A DNA stretch of 64,000 nt from Desulfarculales bacterium UBA696 (GTDB lineage Bacteria > Desulfobacterota > Syntrophobacteria > Syntrophobacterales > Syntrophobacteraceae). The stretch lies in assembly GCA_002298995.1 (NCBI GenBank), contig DBMO01000072.1, positions 248,001 through 312,000 on the forward strand. Direction: 5' to 3'. Position numbers and translations under genes: made by a program. The notes under the pieces were generated by a model, which worked only from the letters and a program-made list of their open reading frames with translations, did no database searches and was not told the DNA's origin. Below are positions 8,060-16,749 of the stretch, piece by piece (position 1 is the first letter of the stretch; each line of letters starts with the position of its first letter).

Positions 8060-9475
8060 TCAACTTATCCTAGTCTTGCGCATCCACAAACTGCCGCCTG
8101 AATCTTTCCGGCAGTTCGGCACAACTTCCTTCAACAAAGAATGATGTTTTCGGTAAAAGAAATCATTAAAGAAGAGGATTTCATATTCCCGGTTGTTTGT
8201 CAAAAAAGCAGACAAATAGTGTGACTCATTCCATGATCTGTTTTCTTCAAGCACCCAGTCAACGGGGTATTCAAAAGGATAAAAAATATCGTGGAAATGA
8301 ATCAAAACGCCGTGCCTTATTCGCGGCAACACGTTTTGAACGAGATGGACCACGTCGCTCCCGGTTTTCACGATATGCGTAGAGTCGATGAACAAAATAT
8401 CCCCGCTCTCCAGCTGATCGTATACATCAAGATCCACCCGCTGCACCAGTTTAGGGAATATTTCGATTCGAGAAAGATCTTCAGGCTTACACAAACTCTC
8501 AAGAAGTTGAGGGTATGGTTCGATAAAGCAGCACTTGGTTCCGCCTTCAAGTTCACGCTCAACAATATCGAGCGTAGCAGCCGAGGAGTATCCGGAGCCA
8601 ATTTCGATAATCGTCCCTGGCCGGTGCTCCATTATGGTGCAGGCAAGAATTGTTGCATCGAGGCGGGAGAAAGCCGGATTGTTATAGAAGTAGCGCAAAC
8701 CGGCCTGCTTTTCTTCACTCCAGGGGATTCGCTCGCAATGTTTTCTGAGTCTGGCAAAATACTCAATCTGAGCACTCTCGCGCAAATCGACCCCCGGCTG
8801 CACCCTGTCTTTGTCAAATATATCGTAGGCACAGTCAAGTATTTCTTTGGGGTTTACAATTGGAGAATAGAAATGCCCGGGAGGCGCAAATAGTTTAACC
8901 GCTGTAAGGTTTTTGAATTCTTCGAGGCCGGTAAAATAAAAATAGATATCAACAGCCGATAACTGTTCAAAGTTGTTAACCCAATGTTCGAGGCCACCGA
9001 CCTCCACCTCGCGCCTTAACAAATCATTGTAGAGAGAAGTGACGAACTTAATCTTCTTTTGCCTGTCGATATATGTTGCTTGCCGCCGCGTCTTGAATTC
9101 TTCGATAAATTCAAAATAAATATCTACTGGCGATGAGAATCTGGTAAGTCTTCCAATCCATGCATCAAAGGATTCTGGGTCGGGGGGACTCTCCAGGAGA
9201 TCATTATGAAGGGAATTTATGAATTCAACTTTCGCCTGCTCGTGAATATTGATTATTTTCTTGCGTTGCCGATATTCGTCGCTGTTAATAATTTCGAAAT
9301 ATATCTTTGTTGGAGAAGAGCATTGGCGCAGTCTGTCGAACCAGTAATTGATTTCAATATCGGTCGGGGCGCGTCCCAGCAGGTCCTCGAAAAGAGAGTT
9401 GATGAATTCGGCCTGCTTTCTCTGTTCTTCTCGAAAAAGAAGCCTGTAGAGATAACGCTTTAAGGAATTCCACAT
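8060..9475 (-). CDS. Three DUF4214 repeats fused to a class I SAM methyltransferase
   Basis: A 471-residue two-part protein. The N-terminal ~200 residues hold three repeats of about 58 residues, each with the pattern FxxSLxxDLLxR/E...W...L...SxxxIYFxF, matching DUF4214 (phycobilisome-linker-like fold common in surface-polysaccharide proteins). The C-terminal ~240 residues carry the methyltransferase motif IIEIGSGYSS, an acidic residue in CFIEPYP, and DILFIDSTHI followed by VLIHFHDIFYP, as in Methyltransf_24-type enzymes. It is the first gene of the glycan run. An in-frame GTG five codons upstream is possible; neither start has a strong ribosome site. A role in modifying a surface glycan is inferred from context. 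Confidence 0.75.
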   Translation of the reverse strand: MWNSLKRYLYRLLFREEQRKQAEFINSLFEDLLGRAPTDIEINYWFDRLRQCSSPTKIYFEIINSDEYRQRKKIINIHEQAKVEFINSLHNDLLESPPDPESFDAWIGRLTRFSSPVDIYFEFIEEFKTRRQATYIDRQKKIKFVTSLYNDLLRREVEVGGLEHWVNNFEQLSAVDIYFYFTGLEEFKNLTAVKLFAPPGHFYSPIVNPKEILDCAYDIFDKDRVQPGVDLRESAQIEYFARLRKHCERIPWSEEKQAGLRYFYNNPAFSRLDATILACTIMEHRPGTIIEIGSGYSSAATLDIVERELEGGTKCCFIEPYPQLLESLCKPEDLSRIEIFPKLVQRVDLDVYDQLESGDILFIDSTHIVKTGSDVVHLVQNVLPRIRHGVLIHFHDIFYPFEYPVDWVLEENRSWNESHYLSAFLTNNREYEILFFNDFFYRKHHSLLKEVVPNCRKDSGGSLWMRKTRIS

Positions 9476-9647
9476 TAATCCAACCGCCACATTATTTTAT
9501 GTTTTTCAGTGTTTCCAATGGCCGGAACAGCAAATTCCGCCTCTTGATCGGAATTTGCTCATCATAGCTCGATCCTCCTTTAAAGCTTTTGCGCTTCATT
9601 TACCCGGGTGGGCGGGGGATTTCGGGCGGATTGCCGACATTACATGA

Positions 9648-9746
9648 TGGCGGAAGCGCATGGGAATCGAACCCACCTGGGACGCCCTTCAGCGCCCCAC
9701 ACCGGGTTTGAAGCCCGGGAGCCCCACCAGTGAGCTTGGCGCTTCC
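9648..9746 (-). tRNA. selC: tRNA-Sec (anticodon UCA), selenocysteine tRNA
   Basis: Read on the minus strand this 99-base segment starts GGAAGCGC and ends GCGCTTCC-G-CCA, an eight-pair acceptor stem with encoded CCA. The anticodon arm CCGGG-CTTCAAA-CCCGG shows the UCA anticodon, followed by an extra-long variable arm and the T-arm GTGGG-TTCGATT-CCCAT. The eight-pair acceptor stem, long D-stem, long variable arm and UCA anticodon together identify tRNA-Sec and exclude a suppressor tRNA-Ser. The organism can therefore insert selenocysteine at UGA. selA, selB and selD are not in the window, but a LysR regulator of the selenium-associated type is encoded near 48.5 kb. Confidence 0.97.
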
Positions 9747-9755
9747 AAAGTCCGC

Positions 9756-9784
9756 AATGTAGCGAACAAGACAGGTTTTGACAA
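9756..9784 (-). promoter_or_regulatory. Sigma70-type promoter of selC
   Basis: On the minus strand TTGTCA (forward 9779-9784) and TACATT (forward 9756-9761) are separated by exactly 17 bases. The -10 box ends ten bases before the first base of the mature tRNA, so transcription would start within a few bases of the tRNA 5' end, as expected for a stand-alone tRNA gene. Confidence 0.7.
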
Positions 9785-9881
9785 GGCCATTGTGCGGAGA
9801 AAGCCGCCACGTTGCCAAGGCAATGCCGGAGGCTCTCATCTGGCGATTTAATAAGCCCACGGCTTTTCATAAATAGGTGCG

Positions 9882-11027
9882 CTAGACTGTTATCAATTCA
9901 TAATCTCTCGACCCCAAGCCCAATTCCGATGCGTAGTCGAGTTGCTTCTGCCACTCAACATGAGGATAAACAGCCTTGATCTTGTCCGTTCGTGCAGCCT
10001 CATTGCCTTGAAGGCACGATGATTCAAGGGGAGGCTGACTGTTCAGGAGGTCAACCGAAGCCTGATCGATTGCCACGGGGTCCCGTGATGCCGTGAGACC
10101 GATATCAGCGACAATTGGCGCATCAGCGAATGGATAGCAGTCGCAAGCTGGGGATATCTGCGTAAGGAAGTTGATAAACAATGAATGTTTGTTCTTCCCC
10201 TTGAGTGCACCGACGGTGTATTCCACCATTCGCTCCATAAACTTGGGCAGATCGCTCTCCCAGTTTATAGCAACCGCCTGACGTGGGCAGGCATGTATGC
10301 AGCGCGCGCATCCGACGCATAATTCCTGGTCGATTTGCATAACCCTGGTGGCCCCGGTCTTGGGCAGAGGGGAATTGGCGGGGCGATCGACGATGCTTAT
10401 TGCGCCCTGGGCGCACTCGCTGAGGCAAGCGCTGCACGCGATACACTTTTTCGAGATCACCTGGGGGGCAACATCAGAGTGCTGGGCCATTTTGCCTTTT
10501 CTCGACGCTGCACCCATTCCTATGTTCTTTAGCGCTCCACCGAACCCCGCTGCCTCGTGCAGCTTGAAGTGGGCGAGTGAAATGATCGAATCGGCTCGAG
10601 AAAATGCAGACCCGATGTATGCTTCCCGGCAATTACGAAGGTTAATGGGAACGGTCACCTCGTCGCCGCCGTCAATTCCGTCCGCAATAATGAGCGGAGC
10701 TCCAACGACCGAATAGGCAAAGCCATTGGCCACGGCGGTTTGGAGATGGTCCACCGCATTTCCTCGGGTGCCTACATATAGAGTGTTCGAGTCGGTTAGG
10801 AAGGGCCTGCCGCCGGCCTCTTTTACCAAATCCACGATGGGGCGAACGAGGAGTGGGCGAATAAAAGCAGTGTTGCCCTTCTCGCCGAAATGAATCTTTA
10901 TCGCCGTAAGGTCCCTTTCCCTCACCACTTCCCCGATTCCGGCGGCTCGGGCCAAATCGGCTATTTTGGTAAGCAGACTCTTGTTCCGTCCCGATCGTAA
11001 ACTCGTATAAAAAACCTCGCTTTTCAT
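9882..11027 (-). CDS. DUF362 protein with two [4Fe-4S] ferredoxin clusters
   Basis: A 381-residue soluble protein. An N-terminal DUF362 domain (about 1-180, with IKIHFGEKGNT and LTDSNTLYVGTRGN) is followed by a bacterial ferredoxin insert with two Cys-x2-Cys-x2-Cys-x3-Cys sets at about 195-205 and 237-247, and then the rest of DUF362 (GLTASRDPVAIDQAS). This fused form is frequent in anaerobes. The function is not established; electron transfer to an unknown partner is likely. The start used here is an ATG preceded by AAAGGA at a five-base spacing; an ATG two codons earlier is also possible. It lies upstream of selC on the same strand but has no visible selenium link. Confidence 0.85.
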   Translation of the reverse strand: MKSEVFYTSLRSGRNKSLLTKIADLARAAGIGEVVRERDLTAIKIHFGEKGNTAFIRPLLVRPIVDLVKEAGGRPFLTDSNTLYVGTRGNAVDHLQTAVANGFAYSVVGAPLIIADGIDGGDEVTVPINLRNCREAYIGSAFSRADSIISLAHFKLHEAAGFGGALKNIGMGAASRKGKMAQHSDVAPQVISKKCIACSACLSECAQGAISIVDRPANSPLPKTGATRVMQIDQELCVGCARCIHACPRQAVAINWESDLPKFMERMVEYTVGALKGKNKHSLFINFLTQISPACDCYPFADAPIVADIGLTASRDPVAIDQASVDLLNSQPPLESSCLQGNEAARTDKIKAVYPHVEWQKQLDYASELGLGSRDYELITV

Positions 11028-11307
11028 GGGCATCCTTTCTCAATCCTGTTAGTGCCGGCTGCTCGGTATTCTCGAGAGGGCCAAATTCCCGAAAATAGAA
11101 GTCAACGCAACGTAAATAACAGGCATTTAGTGCCGAATGCAAGAGGGTCGAAGATGATTGGTCGCTTATTGCCAAGGGATGGTTTTTACATTTTGGCGTG
11201 GTCCTGACAACCGGTGTAATCACGGCATGGCGTGGTCTCCCGAGGCTATTGCCCAAATAGCCTTTTTTTGAAACAGCTAGGTTGATAGGCAGGCATGAGC
11301 CTAACAA

Positions 11308-11342
11308 CGTCATTCCCGCTCAGAAGCGCCGCTGGAATGACG
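11308..11342. repeat. Small palindromic repeat with CGTCATTCC arms
   Basis: CGTCATTCC (11308-11316) and GGAATGACG (11334-11342) form a perfect nine-base inverted repeat around a 17-base GC-rich centre. This arm sequence resembles a dispersed intergenic palindrome seen in many proteobacterial genomes. Copy number in this genome cannot be judged from the window. Confidence 0.6.
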
Positions 11343-11379
11343 ATTTTCGATACTGTCCCGGACGTGAATCCAAATCTGG

Positions 11380-11507
11380 TTTGGGCAACAGCCCGTCCCG
11401 ACCACGCCACCCTCTCGACCAAAGGTCTCCAAATCTCCTGTCACTCGAACTTATTGGAGACCTTTGGTGGAGTACGGCAGGCAAGGCGGGAGAGTCTGTT
11501 GCCCAAA
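11380..11507. repeat. Long imperfect inverted repeat (hairpin element of about 128 bases)
   Basis: The outer arms TTTGGGCAACAG (11380-11391) and CTGTTGCCCAAA (11496-11507) are perfect complements. The inner arms ACCAAAGGTCTCCAA (11418-11432) and TTGGAGACCTTTGGT (11454-11468) form a perfect 15-base stem around a 21-base loop. The middle segments pair imperfectly (CCCGTCCCG.. against ..GGCGGGAGAG). The whole could fold into a single long hairpin, like a MITE or other small non-coding mobile element. No target-site duplication was identified. Confidence 0.6.
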
Positions 11508-11656
11508 AGCGGAATCGGAAAGAACCCGCGGGAATTGAAGGAAAGCTCCGCTCCCCTGGTGGGAGGGAAGGGATTTGCCTTGAAACACCTTTTCGCAACG
11601 GCTCCGGGAGACCGTGCCACAGCCGGGATGATCATCTAAAAACTGGAGGGTATAAG

Positions 11657-11860
11657 CTACTTGAACGCCTCACCCGGCTCTATCCCAAGGCGGCTCAAGA
11701 TCTTTGCCAGAGGACAAAATCCGGTAAACGATGCCTGCAGCAAGTTTGCTCCCACGAAAGCCGTAAACCACAGCCAGTTGGGGCTGTGAATTTGTGATAG
11801 GAGCAGGCTAATGAGGATAAAACTTCCCGCGAAGCGGATCACCATTCGGTCGATGTTCAT
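11657..11860 (-). CDS. DUF2892 (YgaP-like) small inner-membrane protein
   Basis: A 67-residue protein with two hydrophobic segments, starting MNIDRMVIRFAG and containing FTGFCPLAKIL, the hallmark end of DUF2892 proteins. The ATG is preceded by AAGGAGA with a seven-base spacer, better than the in-frame start 13 codons upstream. It overlaps the 3' end of the RND pump gene by 53 bases in another frame, so it is co-transcribed as the last gene of the efflux operon. DUF2892 proteins often accompany RND pumps and rhodanese-like proteins; their exact role is unknown. Confidence 0.8.
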   Translation of the reverse strand: MNIDRMVIRFAGSFILISLLLSQIHSPNWLWFTAFVGANLLQASFTGFCPLAKILSRLGIEPGEAFK

Positions 11861-14800
11861 CGGGGGTCTCCTTTTCAGGGTTGTTTGGGTCTTTTGCATA
11901 AGCCATGTAGTAAACCAGGGGTACTGCTATCAAGGTAAAAACGGTCGAGACGGTTATGCCGAATATCAGCGACCATGCAAGACCGGAGAAGATCGGGTCG
12001 AGCGTGATTGGCCATGAGGCCAGCATGGCTGCAATCGATGTCAGGAATATGGGCCGGGTCCGTAGCGCACCCGCCTCGATGATAGATTTAACGACGGGCT
12101 TTCCTTGTTTCCTTCGCTCTTCCAAAAATTCAATCAAAAGAATCGAATTTCTCGTGGCGATCCCGGCAAGCGCTATCATGCCGATCATTGCAGTAGCGGT
12201 AAAATACACGGGATTGGACCAACCGCCCACATCCTGGCTAGTTATCAGGTTCAAGAGCCAGAAACCCGGCAGAATGCCGATTACGGACAGCGGCAGCGCG
12301 ATAAGCTGTATTGCAGGGAGCAGATAACTCTGGGTTTGATAGAGAAGGAGGATATAGATTCCGAGCACGGCGACTCCGAAGGCTATTCCCAGGTCTCTGA
12401 AGACCCGCAGAGTAATATCCCATTCGCCTTCGCCCGACCAGACGATTTCCGAATCCTTTAGAACCGGGTCGTTTGCGACCTTGTCTTCCAGGGTCAGAAT
12501 TGCTTCGGGCGGCGGGAGCCCGGCAGTTTCACCGAATACGTAGACAACCTGCTTTAGGTTTTTATGATAGATCGGCTGGTCGATGGTTTCCCATTGAAGG
12601 TTTCCGAGTTCGGATAGAAAAACTCCACGGCCAGACTGTCCCTGCACCATGAGGCCTGCCAGCCCAGCGCCCAGCGTACGCTCGTCTCTTGGCAGCTGCA
12701 GCTTGATAAAAAGTGGGAGTACCTGGTTGTCCAGCCGAAGCGATCCGGGGACACTTCCGAAGACCATCCCTTGGAGCAGGTTCGCAATACTCTGGTCCGC
12801 TATGCGGTTGAGGGCAGCCTTGGCGCGGTCCACCTTGAAAACGACCTTGCGCTGTGCCGCAACAAGGATGTCATCGACATCAACAACCCCCGGAGTGGTT
12901 TCGAAAAGGACGCGCACCCGTCTCGCAGTTTCGGCCTGCTCGCTGTACGAGTGCCCAACCTTCCCATAGACCTCTGCCACCAGGGTTGAAATAACAGGTG
13001 GGCCGGGAGGGCTCTCCACGATTTTTATATTTGCGCCGAAGCGCGCTGCAATTTGGGTCAGATCGTTTCTGAGTCTTAAGCCAATCGCATGGCTTTGCTG
13101 ACTGCGTTGTTTTTTCCCGATAAGATTTACGCGCAGATCGCCAACGAACGGTCCCTGGCGAAGATAGTAATGGCGGACCATGCCGTTAAAATCCATGGGG
13201 CTCGAAGTGCCCGTGGAAAGAACTACATCGGTAACCTCGGGAACCCGCACCAGGTAGTCGGCAAGGGAGGCGGCTGCCGCTTCGGTATCTTCCAGGGTCG
13301 TGCCGCGGGGCATATCGATTACGACCTGGAGTTCATTTTTGTTATCGAACGGGAGCATCTTCAGCGGCACACGTTTGGAAAGGACCAACCACCCAGCAAA
13401 AGCGAAAAGGACGACCAAACCGCCTATGATCCCGTACTGGAGGCGCCTGCTAGCGAAAATCCCGCCCATTATCTTTTCATAGATCTTGTAGAGCGTGGTG
13501 TCTTCCAGTCTTAACGGTGCGGCATGGGGACGGCTGTACACGCCGTGCAGCATGTGAAGCGAGAGCCAGGGGGTTATGGTAAAAGCGACCATTAGGCTCA
13601 TGAGCATCGCAACCGGAACGTTTAGGGCCATCGGGGCCATGTAAGGGCCCATCATTCCGGTTATGAAAAACATCGGGACAAAGGAGATTATCACCGCGAG
13701 GGTTGCGAGAATGATCGGCGGCCGTACCTCGTTTACAGCACTCACAACTGCCTGCTCGGGCGGCTCATTCCGCATCTCGAAGTGTCGATGAATGTTTTCA
13801 ACATCGACGATAGGGTCATCCACTACAAGCCCCAGGGACAATATGAGCGCGAAGAGTGTGACCCTGTTGATCGTATATCCTAGAAGCATGTTGAGCAGCA
13901 GGGTAAAGCTGAAGGTTACCGGTACGGCAAGCGCTATTATGATGCCTTCGCGCCATCCCAGAGCATAGGCCAGAAGCAGGACCACTATGGCAATGGCAAC
14001 AAGCAGGGCCTCCACGAGATCGTTTACCTTCTCGTCGGCCGTCTTGCCGAAATCCCTCGTGACCCTGAGCCACATCCCGTCGGGAAGGACTTCGTTTGCA
14101 AAGGACTCGGCTTCCTTTCGGACCTCATGGGCCACCGAGACGGCATTGGTCCCCTTGCGCTTGGCAACCGAAACCGTTACCGCGGGGTAGTCCCGGCCAC
14201 GCTCGATCTGATCGGGAATAACCGAGGAATGCTCCGGGTCTGCATTGGAGCCAGCCATTTTGCTGAAGATAATCCGTGTGTATGAATCGGGTTCGGCCGG
14301 TCCATCGACGACAGAGGCAACCTCCTTTAGAAATACCGGCCTGTTCTCCGAAGCACCGACAACAAGCTCCTCTATCTCCTGGGAGGACTTGAAAAAGCAG
14401 CCCGCATCTAGTTTTACTTCCTCATTTGCAGACACCAGGCTTCCTGATGGAAAGACAACGTTGGCCGCCTTGAGGGCCGCGCTGATCTGATCGAGGCCGA
14501 TTCCGCGGCCGGCCATCTTCTGCGGAGAGAGTTGTATGGTTATCTGCCGGGGCCTGCCGCCTGAAATCAAAGTGCGACCGGCATTTTTTACCGCCTGTAG
14601 CCGGATTTCGAGTTCCTCGGCAATTCGGCGCAATTCGAAATCGCTGTAGCGGTCGCTGTAAAGGGTCAGGTTTATTATCGGCACGTCGTCAATTTCAACC
14701 GGCTTGACTATCCAGCCCGTCACCCCGGGCGGGACCTGATCGATATTTGCCTGGATTTTGTTGTGGAGCTTTACCCAACTGCGCTCGCGGTCCTCTCCAA

Positions 14801-15119
14801 CATAGAACCGCACTGTAATGATCGCCTGTGAGGGATAGCTGGTAGAGTAGACGTATTCCACGCCGTCTATCTGGTAGAGCAGTTTTTCTAGACGGGTGGA
14901 TACCTGTCTCTCCACCTCCTGGGCCGAAGCGCCGGGCATGGAAACCACCACGTCCGCAATGGGGACCACAATCTGGGGATCTTCCTCGCGGGGCGTTATC
15001 ATGAGCGCCGCCGCACCGGCTACAAGGCTTATCAGTATCAGCAGTACTGAAAGATTGCCCTTGAGAAATGCCTCGACTATTCGAGTTATGGAGCTATGGG
15101 ATGGACCGGCGCCGCTCAC
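11808..15119 (-). CDS. RND efflux transporter, inner-membrane pump (AcrB/MexB superfamily)
   Basis: A proton-driven trimeric exporter subunit of 1103 residues, slightly longer than AcrB. Helix 1 follows the short N-terminus, and the porter domain begins ADVVVSMPGASAQEVERQVS. The helix 4 region LILSLGLVVDDPIVDVENIHRH carries the paired Asp residues of the proton relay, and the second half repeats the fold (ATRNSILLIEFLEE). The Asp pair indicates hydrophobic-drug or solvent (HAE1-like) rather than clear heavy-metal specificity. The start overlaps the stop of the upstream membrane-fusion gene by four bases. No outer-membrane factor is in this operon, so a TolC encoded elsewhere (two are in the window) must serve it. 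Substrate unknown. Confidence 0.92.
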   Translation of the reverse strand: MSGAGPSHSSITRIVEAFLKGNLSVLLILISLVAGAAALMITPREEDPQIVVPIADVVVSMPGASAQEVERQVSTRLEKLLYQIDGVEYVYSTSYPSQAIITVRFYVGEDRERSWVKLHNKIQANIDQVPPGVTGWIVKPVEIDDVPIINLTLYSDRYSDFELRRIAEELEIRLQAVKNAGRTLISGGRPRQITIQLSPQKMAGRGIGLDQISAALKAANVVFPSGSLVSANEEVKLDAGCFFKSSQEIEELVVGASENRPVFLKEVASVVDGPAEPDSYTRIIFSKMAGSNADPEHSSVIPDQIERGRDYPAVTVSVAKRKGTNAVSVAHEVRKEAESFANEVLPDGMWLRVTRDFGKTADEKVNDLVEALLVAIAIVVLLLAYALGWREGIIIALAVPVTFSFTLLLNMLLGYTINRVTLFALILSLGLVVDDPIVDVENIHRHFEMRNEPPEQAVVSAVNEVRPPIILATLAVIISFVPMFFITGMMGPYMAPMALNVPVAMLMSLMVAFTITPWLSLHMLHGVYSRPHAAPLRLEDTTLYKIYEKIMGGIFASRRLQYGIIGGLVVLFAFAGWLVLSKRVPLKMLPFDNKNELQVVIDMPRGTTLEDTEAAAASLADYLVRVPEVTDVVLSTGTSSPMDFNGMVRHYYLRQGPFVGDLRVNLIGKKQRSQQSHAIGLRLRNDLTQIAARFGANIKIVESPPGPPVISTLVAEVYGKVGHSYSEQAETARRVRVLFETTPGVVDVDDILVAAQRKVVFKVDRAKAALNRIADQSIANLLQGMVFGSVPGSLRLDNQVLPLFIKLQLPRDERTLGAGLAGLMVQGQSGRGVFLSELGNLQWETIDQPIYHKNLKQVVYVFGETAGLPPPEAILTLEDKVANDPVLKDSEIVWSGEGEWDITLRVFRDLGIAFGVAVLGIYILLLYQTQSYLLPAIQLIALPLSVIGILPGFWLLNLITSQDVGGWSNPVYFTATAMIGMIALAGIATRNSILLIEFLEERRKQGKPVVKSIIEAGALRTRPIFLTSIAAMLASWPITLDPIFSGLAWSLIFGITVSTVFTLIAVPLVYYMAYAKDPNNPEKETPDEHRPNGDPLRGKFYPH

Positions 15120-16342
15120 GGGATTATGACCTCTTCATTTTCACGAAGGCCCGATAGCACTTCGACCATCGAATCATGCTTCTTGCCGAGCGTTACAAAT
15201 CTTCGCTGCAAGTAACCCTGGCCGTCCAGTACCCGCAGCAGATAAAGCTGTCCGATTTCCTGGATGGAATTGGCCGGGACAGTCAAGGCCTCATATTCTC
15301 CGGAAGGAATGGGGAGTCTTCCGAAAAGGCCGTTAACAAGCTGAGGGGCGGGCGGGAGACGCAGTTTAACAAGGACGGTGCGGGTCCCAGGATCCGACTG
15401 TGGGGTAATCTCGGCAAGTGAGGCAGTGAAAGAGCGGTTTAGCGCATCGATTCGGACATCGAATTCCTGGCCTACTTCAACATGGGGCAAAATTGATTCG
15501 GAAAGATAGACGTGGAATTCGGGTTGCCGGTTCGTCTCGACCAAAAACAAAGCCTGCCCCGGGGACGCCATGTCTCCTGTATCCACCATTTTCTTTATCA
15601 GCTTGCCGTCAAAAGGGGCGTAGATTTCTGTGTAGGTGAGCATCGTCTGGATCTCGGCAAGAGCGGCTTTGGCGGATTCCTGTTGAGCGGTTGCTCTTTC
15701 TATTTCGCCCTGCTCGGCCTGACTTTCCTGCTGGGCGGCCTTCAACTGGGCATCAGCGATATCCCGCTGCGCCCTGGAATGGTCGAGTTGCTGGCCTGCA
15801 ATAGCCTTGCTTTCGGCAAGGGCCTGAAACCGGCGAAAATCGGTGGAGGCGTTTGCGCTGCTGGCTTTTGCCGAAACGGTTTGAGCGATCGCGGCCGAAG
15901 ACTTTGCTTTCGCCACCTGTATGCCGCGGTCCGCCGCTGCTACCTGTGCCTCGGCCTGCCTGATGCGTGCACGGATTTCACGGTCATCGAGTCTTGCAAT
16001 CAGAGTGGGCTTGCCGGAGCCGGCGGTTCCTATCACGTTTTCTCCCTCGCGAGCGAGGATCTCTTTTACCTGGGCCATTATTCGACTGGATAGCTGAGCC
16101 TCGACCTTCGCCCGAACTGTGCCGGGTTGCTCGATAATCAGGGGATAAGAGGTCCTTACCGCCTTCCAGGTCTTTAGTCCGTCATATTTTACCTTTTGCG
16201 CGGCAGGACCGGGATTTACCTTCTTGATAAAGACGCCTGAGAGCCACATCATAAGCAGCAAAAGGACGCCCACCAGTACCAGGCCTTTAAGCACCTCGCG
16301 CCGAATTGCAGCAGATTTTTCAGATACCGGTCCCTTATCCAT
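15116..16342 (-). CDS. RND efflux periplasmic adaptor (membrane-fusion protein)
   Basis: A 408-residue adaptor linking the RND pump to an outer-membrane factor. A single N-terminal helix (about 20-42, LVLVGVLLLLMMWLSGVFI) anchors it. The barrel/lipoyl halves flank a long alpha-helical hairpin rich in Ala, Gln and Glu (about 130-240, with ADRGIQVAKAKSSAA and QQESQAEQGEIERATAQQ), then TYTEIYAPFDGKLIKK closes the lipoyl domain. It is the first gene of the adaptor - pump - DUF2892 operon and is divergent from the sulfur-relay operon across a 407-base spacer. Confidence 0.9.
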   Translation of the reverse strand: MDKGPVSEKSAAIRREVLKGLVLVGVLLLLMMWLSGVFIKKVNPGPAAQKVKYDGLKTWKAVRTSYPLIIEQPGTVRAKVEAQLSSRIMAQVKEILAREGENVIGTAGSGKPTLIARLDDREIRARIRQAEAQVAAADRGIQVAKAKSSAAIAQTVSAKASSANASTDFRRFQALAESKAIAGQQLDHSRAQRDIADAQLKAAQQESQAEQGEIERATAQQESAKAALAEIQTMLTYTEIYAPFDGKLIKKMVDTGDMASPGQALFLVETNRQPEFHVYLSESILPHVEVGQEFDVRIDALNRSFTASLAEITPQSDPGTRTVLVKLRLPPAPQLVNGLFGRLPIPSGEYEALTVPANSIQEIGQLYLLRVLDGQGYLQRRFVTLGKKHDSMVEVLSGLRENEEVIIP

Positions 16343-16660
16343 CTTGGCCTCGATCCAAAAATTTAAAGTGGAAGTCGATTACTAATAGATCGCATGCAGT
16401 TATAATCATGTGCCGTGATTTTGGGAAGAAGATCGAGACGTTTGTTACTTTCTTGATCCATGAACAAATTGCCGAGATCTGCTTTGAATGTTGGGGTGAG
16501 CGCTGAATTGGTTAGATTAAAAAGAGAGCAAACCCAACAATCCGGCTGGCGTTGGGTTTCACTCCGTCAGTGCCATCCCTTTGCCTAACACACTCTCAAC
16601 GCTTAACCCAAACCGACAAGACTGTCGATCTCGGATTTACGAAGCGGGCATCATGGATTT

Positions 16661-16689
16661 TTGAATTTCCGGTTCAAATAATCTATACT
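16661..16689 (+). promoter_or_regulatory. Sigma70-type promoter of the nifS-mnmA-ttu operon
   Basis: TTGAAT (16661-16666) and TATACT (16684-16689) are separated by 17 bases, which predicts a transcript start near 16696 and a leader of about 55 bases before the desulfurase ATG. It is the best promoter-like match in the divergent spacer. Confidence 0.6.
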
Positions 16690-16711
16690 GACCGCTTAAT
16701 ATGGGCAGTAT
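16685..16711. promoter_or_regulatory. Dyad overlapping the -10 box, candidate operator
   Basis: The arms ATACTGACC (16685-16693) and GGGCAGTAT (16703-16711) are inverted repeats with one mismatch in nine and a nine-base AT-rich centre. The dyad covers the -10 box and predicted start site, a position suited to a repressor. Size and ATA-start resemble operators of Rrf2-family (IscR-like) regulators, which often control cysteine desulfurase operons, but no such regulator is encoded in the window. Confidence 0.45.
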
Positions 16712-16749
16712 GCACGATTTACTTAATTGGCAATGCGCGGGTGTCTTTA

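Larger units (their letters stand above)
11028..11656. other. Intergenic stretch without a convincing gene
   Basis: About 630 bases between the DUF362 gene and the DUF2892 gene. Short open frames exist on both strands, but they lack ribosome sites and protein-like composition, and they run through inverted repeats. The right half contains two adjacent hairpin-forming repeats listed separately. The promoter of the DUF362 gene should lie at the left edge, but no clear -35/-10 pair was found. Confidence 0.6.
16343..16749. promoter_or_regulatory. Divergent intergenic control region
   Basis: This spacer of about 400 bases separates the efflux operon (leftward) from the sulfur-relay operon (rightward). 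It holds a hairpin with AAACCCAAC (16530-16538) and GTTGGGTTT (16551-16559) arms, reminiscent of a common dispersed palindrome, and the promoter and dyad listed separately. No protein-like small frame was recognised. Confidence 0.6.

Noticed and set aside
11282..11797. Overlapping frames on both strands between the DUF362 and DUF2892 genes
   Set aside because: They cross inverted repeats, have no ribosome site, and show no protein-like features.
16552..16749. In-frame N-terminal extension of the cysteine desulfurase
   Set aside because: The extra 66 codons cover the promoter and dyad, have poor protein composition, and relatives begin at IYFDNNATT.
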